Of a stretch of 64,000 nt of DNA, positions 57,784 to 64,000 are shown piece by piece. Below the pieces are notes generated by a model. It did not search any database. It saw nothing but the letters and a program-made list of their open reading frames with translations, and was not told the origin of the DNA. Source of the stretch: Ganoderma boninense (taxonomy: Eukaryota > Basidiomycota > Agaricomycetes > Polyporales > Polyporaceae); assembly GCA_002900995.3 (NCBI GenBank), contig CM035314.1, forward strand, positions 1 to 64,000, given 5' to 3'. Within the stretch, counting starts at the first letter, position 1, and each line of letters opens with the position of its first letter. Made by a program: the position numbers and the translations under genes.

Positions 57784-59205
57784 TCATAGGGGGGCCCGGG
57801 GGGGGGCGCGTACGGTACCGGTAACGGCTTGAAGCTTGGAGGTCCGGAGAGGTGGGGAGAAGAGACTGGGATGGATGTTCGTCACGGTGGCTCGTGGTGG
57901 CATGCGGGGTGGTCTGGCGTTTCCGAAATTCTTGGTCCTTGGTAGTGAGGCGGAGTTTGTGCGAATCGTGGGGGTGGGGTCTATGGCATTCTTGTTCTTG
58001 GTAGAGGTAGAGAAAGAAAGTATGCAACTGTAGCTGGGAAGTGAGGTCTCGGGAAGCAAGCTGCGCTCGACGACCATCCACAGCTTTCAAGTTCCGGTTC
58101 GAGCGAAAGGCCGGTCCTGCTTACTTACTCGCCACTGCCTCCAATCGGCATTGTGGGATCCCCAGTGACCAGCAGAGTACCAACAATATTGCGCTCGCTG
58201 TCGAAAACTAATTAATGGACAGAGGGGGATGAGAAGCAGGGGAGTGCGCCAGCTGTCAATGAACGACCGGCCTCAATGTATGCATGGACACTTTTTTCTG
58301 TGCTTCCCCAGACCTGCGTCAAGCCCTGCTCGGTCTGCGTCAGTCCGCGTCGCTCTCGCGTTTCTCTGCGCCACTCCCGTGCCAGCGCGCGGCGGCGAAG
58401 GCTCACTCCAGACTGCCCTTCGTCTCCGCTGCTCGTCTGCGCACTAACCTACGCTTGCCTTTCGGTCGGCGCGGGGCTGGATGGAGCACATCCAAGTCCT
58501 AGCACCAACAGATCTAGACGTCCAGTAAGTTCGGCACACGGCCGTTGTATCCGTCGAACCGGAAAAGAGATATCCATGCTCACTCAGCTCAGGTGTTGCA
58601 CGCGCCGTCATGTGCGTCGCTTCGTGGACCTCTGAGTCGGTCCGAGGCGCATTCTGCGTTCTGCGTCTCTGCATGGAGTTCCGCTGCAAGTAACGTCGTT
58701 TTTACCATGCCTCGGAGGCCCGAAGGACCCTACCGGTCCAACATGGCAGGAACGCAAGGAGTCGCAGCTGGGTACTACTCCACGCGACGTCCGCAGTTGC
58801 GTTGTCGCAGCAGCTCATACGGCGAACAGGAGATTAAACGGAGTAGTGTCCATCGCTGCATGGATCGGAGGAGCGGGAGTGGTCGACATCAGGTGTGGAC
58901 GCTCAACTTCGCCGATGCATTTCCCCATGAATGATGAGGTACCACTGAGGCACGACCCTAGGCGCGAGTCGCATACACAGACCCTCAGCACTCTCACTCT
59001 GTGCTACAGCATCTATGCTCGGAAAACGACGCTCAATACCTATCAAGACAGTCGAGGGGCCTAGCACCCGTCGATCAGACCGAGTGGACACTGCGTGAAG
59101 GAATGGCTCAGCACGACCAACCATCCCGCGAGTACGCCGCGGGCCCTCTGCGTGTGCACACCCAGGCTGCGGACCAGAACACCTGCAGGACGCCCGCTGT
59201 GTCTG
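57784..59205. other. S1-S2 spacer of the tandem array
   Basis: No gene is supported. About 58730-58900 resembles 60930-61040 in the next spacer: both have CAACATGGCAGG/CGACATGACAGG, then AAGGAGT..GCAG, then CGGCGAACAGGAG. This marks the array unit. Confidence 0.5.
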
Positions 59206-59214
59206 TATATAAGG
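59206..59214 (+). promoter_or_regulatory. TATA box of S2
   Basis: TATATAAGG, 128 nt before the S2 ATG, in the context GTCTGTATATAAGG. Confidence 0.6.
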
Positions 59215-59341
59215 GCCGCCAAAGTTGGACGCTGCCCCCCAGGTCTACGCCTCCTCCCTCACACGCACCGTTGCACCGTCGCACCGTCGCACCGTCGCAT
59301 CGTCGCATCCCGCAGCCGCTCTCCACAACAACCAATCCACC

Positions 59342-59859
59342 ATGCGCATCATCTCCCTCCAAGTCGTCGCGCTCGCGCTCCTCGCCGCGGCCTCCGGCTC
59401 CGCAGTTGCCCGGGTCCCGAAGGCCCCCACTGAGCCCGCCGAGCCCGCACCCGGGGACCCCCAAGGCCTTCCCTTTGGGGACCACATCACCGCGTCCGAC
59501 ATCAAGAAGCTGGAAGCGGCCATGCGTGAGTCTTATCCGCTCTCCTCTCCTCGCTCTGCACCTCCGTGGTCCACCTCAGAGTCGGCCGCACCTGCAGGGG
59601 GTGCCAGTGGAGTGCGCCGCTGTTTGTGGAAGGGGGGTGGGGGGTGGGGCACGGTCTCTGCAACTGGTGTAGCATTTGCAGCGCTGACCCGTGCTCATTC
59701 ATTTTTTTTTCGCTAGCGGATTCATTTGACAAGTGCTTCTCGAGCTGCACGGGAGATTGCCCGTGGTTCACTCAATTAGTTGATCACGCGTGCGACGTAT
59801 ACTGTGTCGGGAAATGTATTTTGGAGTGTGGCGCAGCGGGAAGAGAACGGGGAGGTTAG
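59342..59859 (+). CDS. small secreted Cys-rich protein S2, 108 aa precursor
   Basis: Exons are 59342-59525 and 59717-59859. The signal peptide MRIISLQVVALALLAAASGS is followed by the linker KAPTEPAEPAPGDPQG, an amphipathic TASDIKKLEAAM segment and the Cys-rich end. The latter has cysteines C-x3-C-x3-C-x10-C-x3-C-x3-C-x3-C (CFSSCTGDC, then CDVYCVGKCILEC), one more than in S1. There is no strong dibasic site before the Cys-rich domain, unlike S1. The phase-1 GTGAGT donor and the position before the Cys-rich exon match S1 and S3. The end is Gly/Arg-rich (GRERGG). It is the best-preserved unit with S3, sharing KAP(T/S)EPAEPAP. Confidence 0.8.
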
Positions 59860-61541
59860 ACGCGGCAGCACTCGGGGGGGGGGGTTCGGTTTGAATTAGC
59901 TTGGTAGCCAGGCGTATATCGTCTGAGTTTTGGGTCAGGTGTAGGATATGCGGTATAAACATGTGATATATGTTCTTGGTCATCTTCGTGGAGAGCGTAA
60001 AGACGCGTATTGGAGGTCTCGGGAGGCAAGTTATACTTCTACTAGACTGTCGGTCGAGTGACAGGCCATTCCGAGTTGCCACCACCCGAGTCCACTCGGT
60101 GCTTGCTTTCCAGAGTCGTCAACTGCGATGCACTATACCAGCCTCAACAGCATATCGATGGTGGTTATAGCTTTCTATTGTTGGGTCGAGAGTGAGAGCG
60201 AGCGGGGCATCAGAACATGGAGTGGTACATCGACAGAAGATTTTTTTACTGCCCTGGGGCGTCCGAGAGGGCTATGATGATCGTCGGGTATACGTATATT
60301 GCTTGACAGAAGCTACAAAGAATAGCATGAGGGACAGACTAGCAACGCTTAGCACAATAACGACTGCATGGACTCGCGTACGATCGGGGGGCTCGGGCAC
60401 TGGCCATAAAGACATTTGGGAAGTTCGTCTCTCTTTTCCTCTGGGACTTTAACCCCACGACCCCGAACCTACTCCAACATCGATCAGCTTCGGAGGGCGG
60501 CGATGGTTTCCAATTCCGGTATTATATGGAATACAAGGAGTCGCAGGCAGATGCCACCAGTGTACGTAACTCCATTGTGCTACAACAGCACTGTACGACC
60601 CGTTGACGTGCTTCCCCCTTTCCCCCGTGCTAATTTGCTTCGTTATAGACAACTATGTCTCCGTAAATATGCGATGCAACGTCACCGATGCACTGCGCAG
60701 AATTCCATTCCATGCTTCAAAGATTCAGGCTTCAAGCTTCAAGCTCAATCGAGCCTATCTGCTCTTTTTAGGGTCGCATCCGTATGCTTTACTCTGTGTC
60801 AGTCCATGGTACCCTTTCCGTCACGGTAGCTGCATCGTACGTTCCAATGCTACATACCACTGCATTGCGTCGCCATGTTTCACCTTTCCCGTGACTCAGA
60901 GGCACGAAGGCCACTTGTGGTTCAACGTTCGACATGACAGGGACTCAAGGAGTTGCAGGCGCATACTTGGAAGTTTGCGCAACTCAGACATGCTCTCTCA
61001 GCACCTCAAACGGCGAACAGGAGCCTTTATAGGTTACTGTCTATCAGAGATCGCAGAAGCGTGAGTGATTCAAATCTTGTGCATCCTGCTGGGTATCTAT
61101 GAAGTGCACCTCGCTGAATGTCGAGGATGAGAAGGTGACAGAGGCGCATCACACAGTTGCACATTGAAGATGCGACGATGCGGCTCTACTTTCGGCGGTG
61201 TCTACTATGGCGGGTAAAATGGCAGAAGACCCGTGGATCATTCAAATAAGTCTGCTAGCATCACATTCTTCGTCCGCTCTTCTATCACCTGTAATGATTG
61301 AGTCTGGAAGTGGGGTATTGACTCACAGACACAGGACTCTTGGCCGGAATATTGTAAGCTATGATCGAAGCATGATACTCAATACCTACCAAGACAGAAG
61401 ATGAGCCTAGCACGCATTGATCATATCAAGCGGACCCTGTGTGAATGGATGTAGGCTCGGCACGACCCCGCGGGTGGTGCGCCACCTATTTACGCAGGCA
61501 ACCTGCGAATGCGCAAAGTTGCAGAAGGCCCGCCGTATGTG
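59860..61541. other. S2-S3 spacer of the tandem array
   Basis: It starts with a run of 12-13 G just after S2. It contains the membrane-protein remnant at about 60230-60400. Its right part repeats upstream sequence of S2: ATACCTA(T/C)CAAGACAG..GAG, CCTAGCAC and GGCACGACC occur in the same order at about 59035-59120 and 61380-61470. Confidence 0.5.
60230..60400 (-). pseudogene. possible 3' remnant of a membrane-protein gene (member D-like)
   Basis: On the minus strand a CCCCGATCGTACG word (compare CCCACGATC at an exon end, then GTACG, in member D) is followed about 80 nt on by AG and an exon-like AIYVYPTIIIALSDAPGQ ending in a stop. This is close to AIYPTIIIVLVAL in member D. A two-codon insertion and the early stop suggest a dead fragment. 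Similarity is short, so this is tentative. Confidence 0.3.
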
Positions 61542-61549
61542 TATATAAG
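61542..61549 (+). promoter_or_regulatory. TATA box of S3
   Basis: TATATAAG, 74 nt before the S3 ATG, in the context GTGTATATAAGC. Confidence 0.6.
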
Positions 61550-61622
61550 CACAGCCAATAGGCAGACGTCCCCAGGTCTACTGCCTTACACGCATCCTCC
61601 CACATATTTGCAACCAACCACC

Positions 61623-61930
61623 ATGCACATCTCCATCCAAGTCATCGCGCTCGCCCTCCTCGCCGCCACCTCTGGCTCCGCAGGTGCCCAGCTCCCGAAG
61701 GCCCCCTCCGAGCCCGCTGAGCCCGCACCCACCCCACAACGCATTACCACCAGAGACGACACACTGGCAGGCGCCGACATCGAGAAGCACGATGTCCTGC
61801 GTGAGTCTTCTGACTCTTCTCTCCGCTCTCCTCTCCTCGTCCTCGCCCTCCGCAGTCCACCCCGTGGTCTGGCGCCGGCGGCACCATGCTGTGGGCTCCG
61901 CCGTGCAGCGATGGCTGCTGTCCTAGCTTC
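61623..61930 (+). pseudogene. small secreted protein gene S3, split by a copia element
   Basis: Exon 1 (61623-61800) encodes a signal peptide HISIQVIALALLAATSGSAG and the linker KAPSEPAEPAPTPQ, then a short segment ending with the same phase-1 GTGAGT donor as S1 and S2. The intron start resembles that of S2 for about 120 nt and then stops abruptly at 61930/61931, where a copia LTR begins. The Cys-rich second exon is not in the window and, if it survives, lies beyond the retrotransposon. Transcripts would have to splice across the element or end in its LTR, so S3 is probably not functional. Confidence 0.75.
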
Positions 61931-62447
61931 TGTTGGGCACCATTATTTTAAGGTGCTGGGCGTCCTTGGGATTGCTGCAAAGCTGATGCGCGGATGCGCG
62001 TAAGTCTCACACGCTTTGCGGATCAATGAACGTGTATATAGTATGCTAACCTGATGCGCGGATGCGCGTAAGTCTACAGTACACAATGTAAGTACGCAGT
62101 ATAAACATTGTGGTATGCGGGGGCTCACCTCACACGCTTTGCGGATCAATGAACGTGTGAGGTGAGCGGGTGCAGCTCCGAGCCTGAAGAGTCCGAAAAT
62201 TGGTAAGTAAACATGCCCAAACACTACGTACCAGACTCCGGACACAGACGTACGCGTCCGCGAGACGTAAGCAATAAAACTATACAGTTCCGCGTGAACT
62301 CTAACCTCAACATCGTCAACATACCATAACGGGCCGCCCGGTTACCGGATATGGGCGCCCTTCTACCGAACTCCCCGCCACAAGCGCTCTACCGTCCTGC
62401 GAGCGCTTTGCCATCTGCGCCGCGCCACGCCTTCAACATCCTCAACA
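61931..62447 (-). mobile_element. 3' LTR of a Ty1/copia retrotransposon
   Basis: In element orientation (minus strand) it starts TGTTGAGGATG at 62447 and ends GGTGCCCAACA at 61931, 517 bp, with TG...CA termini. Directly before it lies the purine-rich GAGGGGGCG that overlaps the pol stop codon, the usual copia polypurine tract position. It contains two direct repeats: a 24-nt word (TGATGCGCGGATGCGCGTAA...) at 61984 and 62052, and a 27-28 nt word (CACACGCTTTGCGGATCAAT...) at 62009 and 62132. The second copy of the latter ends in a GTGAGGTGAG/CTCACCTCAC inverted pair. The 5-bp sequence outside is GCTTC; its duplicate should lie beyond the other LTR. Confidence 0.75.
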
Positions 62448-62456
62448 CGCCCCCTC
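62448..62456 (-). promoter_or_regulatory. polypurine tract of the copia element
   Basis: GAGGGGGCG on the minus strand abuts the LTR start TGTTG and overlaps the TGA stop of pol, as in many copia elements. It primes plus-strand DNA synthesis. Confidence 0.6.
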
Positions 62457-64000
62457 AAAGTGCGAGCAGTCCGAACATGGCGCGTAGGTGTTCGAGACGA
62501 GCCCTCGTAACCGGCTTCGTGAATATGTCGGCCGGGTTGTCTTCGGTGCGCCTGTGCCCGAGGATCACGTCCCCTCGCTCGACGGCCTCGCGTATGAAAT
62601 GGTACCTAATGGCGATGTGCTTGGTGCGCGCGTGGTAGGCTCCGTTGTGCGCGAGGTCCATGGCGCTTCGATTGTCGCTATAGAGGCGCACCGCGTGTGT
62701 AGCGAAGTCGGGATGAACCATGTCCGTGAGCAGAGCCTTCAGCCAGATGGCCTCCTTGGCCGCGTGGGTGATCCCGATGTACTCGGCCTCCGTTGACGAC
62801 AGCGCGACCACGTTCTGTTGTTTAGCGGACCAGGAGACGGCTCCACCATCGAACGTATAGATGTATCCGCACACGGAGTGGCAGGCTTCGTCGCTCGTTC
62901 CCCAATCCGCGTCCGTGAATCCGGCGAGTCCCGTTCGCGTCCCGTCCGTAGAACAACCAAAGGTCCCGCGTCCCCATGAGGTACCGGACGAGTCGCTTCA
63001 ACGCCTCCCAGTGCGGACGTCCCGGGTTGGACATGTACTTTGCTAGACGGTGGACCGTGTGCGCGATGTCGGGACGCGTCGTAACTGAGATGTACATGCA
63101 CATCCCGACGCCCTGTCGGTACGGTACTTCCGCCATGTCCGCGATCGCGTCGGTTGTCGTCGGGCATTGCGTACGGTTGAGCTGCCCGCCTACAGCGATG
63201 GGAGTGCTGACTGACTTCGCCCCCTCGAGGTGTAAGGCCCGAGCGACTGCGTCAATCGCGGACCGTTGAGCAATTCGTACCGTCCCGTGCACCGTGTCGC
63301 GTACGACCTCGATCCCGAGCAACCATGCGACCTCTCCGGCGTCCGTGATCGTGAAGCGCGTCTTGATCCCGGCTCGGAACTTCTCGACGAGGTTGGGTGT
63401 CCCAGTTACGAGCATGTCGTCTACAATGGTTCCCACCATCGCAAGCGACTCGCCTTCATGCTTCCAGAAGCAAGCGTGGTCGGCTTCGCAGCGAGTCATG
63501 CCTAGAGCCGTCATGGCCTCGCGGTAAGTGTGGTACCACGCTCGTCCTGCTTGCTTCAGGCCGTACAGTGACTTTTTGAGCCGACAGACGAGGCCCTCCT
63601 CTCCTGGTGCTGCTGTCCCCGGTGGCTGGCGCATGAAGATTTCCTCGTCGAGTTCGCCGTTCAGATATGCGCTTTTGACGTCTAGTTGGATCAACGGCCA
63701 CCCGAAGCGGGCTGCGAGCGCAATCATCAGGCGGAGTGAGCTTGACTTCGCGACCGGCGCGAACGTTTGGTCGAACTCGAGTCCCGGGACTTGAGCGAAT
63801 CCCTGCGCGACGACGCGAACCTTGTGTTGCGTAACTTTTCCTTCAGTGTTTCGCTTCCGGTGGAAAACTAGCCTGCTGCCTATGACGTGCGCCCCCCTCG
63901 GTTTAGCGACCAGTTCGTACGTCCCGTGCGCTCTCAAATTCTCCATCTCGACGTCGATCGCCTTCTCCCACTCCGGCCAATCCGACGCCTCCTGTGCTTC
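62455..64000 (-). CDS. Ty1/copia pol: reverse transcriptase and RNase H, partial, one frameshift
   Basis: Minus-strand polyprotein running off the window at 64000. RT motifs: NLRAHGTYELVAKPRG, a passage with RVVAQGFAQVPGLEF and FAPVAK, LDVKSAYLNGELDEEIFMRQ, CRLKKSLYGLKQAGRAWY, VDDMLVTG and LLGIEVVRD, then YRQGVGMCMYISVTTRPDIA. After a one-base frame change near 62930-62945 the next frame gives FTDADWGTSDEACHS, QNVVALSSTEAEYIGI (RNase H) and HIAIRYHFIREAVERGDVIL, ending TGA at 62455-62457. gag, protease and integrase lie outside. The catalytic VDD is kept. The single frameshift makes this copy probably inactive unless it is an assembly error. Confidence 0.92.

Noticed and set aside
62308..62321. 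alternative copia LTR start at the CAACA words near 62312-62321
   Set aside because: The CAACA at 62443-62447 is directly preceded, in element orientation, by the polypurine tract GAGGGGGCG at the pol stop, so 62447 is the better border.
1..64000. CRISPR arrays, operons or prokaryotic replication origins
   Set aside because: No regularly spaced repeats of CRISPR type. The genes are intron-rich and eukaryotic, so these features are not expected.

Overview
The window looks like nuclear DNA of an Agaricomycete-type basidiomycete, probably a polypore-like or related mushroom; that placement is an inference. The grounds are many short (about 50-60 nt) GT-AG introns, multi-exon genes with 34-43 nt microexons, a eukaryotic tRNA-Glu, families typical of such fungi (salicylate-hydroxylase-like FAD monooxygenases, Gre2/dihydroflavonol-reductase-like SDRs, an F-box protein, basidiomycete-type multi-pass membrane proteins, small Cys-rich secreted proteins) and Ty1/copia and Tc1/mariner elements. 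All gene models were spliced by eye. Reading frames close across the introns and paralogues share exon lengths, which is strong internal support, but there is no transcript evidence.

Layout. 1-6.7 kb: gene-poor repeat remnants, one hypothetical gene (4400-3710, minus), an LTR-like block (4948-5520) and a decayed LamB/YcsF copy (5850-6270). 6.7-8.4 kb: eight-exon membrane protein. 10.8-12.5 kb: FAD monooxygenase FMO1. About 13.3-13.5 kb: second decayed LamB/YcsF fragment. 14783-18293: a 3511-bp Tc1/mariner element with perfect 92-bp inverted repeats and TA at both ends, holding a frameshifted transposase and a long divergent passenger gene. 18.7-20.3 kb: FMO2. 21.5-23.8 kb: F-box gene, then tRNA-Glu(CTC). 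24.5-35.5 kb: four seven-exon SDR genes in the order A1-B1-A2-B2, with fragments of an FMO and an F-box gene between the two pairs; A2 carries an in-frame TGA. 36.9-38.6 kb: FMO3. 39.5-41.0 kb: intact nine-exon LamB/YcsF (5-oxoprolinase subunit A-like) gene. 43.2-52.3 kb: three more eight-exon membrane-protein paralogues. 57.2-61.9 kb: tandem array of three secreted Cys-rich protein genes. 61.9-64.0 kb: 3' end of a Ty1/copia element on the minus strand, whose LTR lies in the intron of the third secreted-protein gene.

How it works together: three FMOs plus four SDRs (and one LamB/YcsF hydrolase) within 31 kb look like an oxidative metabolism neighbourhood expanded by local duplication. The FMO paralogues share a core-promoter block about 50 nt before the ATG. 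No polyketide synthase, NRPS or terpene synthase was seen, so a classical biosynthetic cluster is not claimed. The most novel-looking items are the passenger gene in the mariner element and the tandem C-x3-C-repeat secreted peptides.
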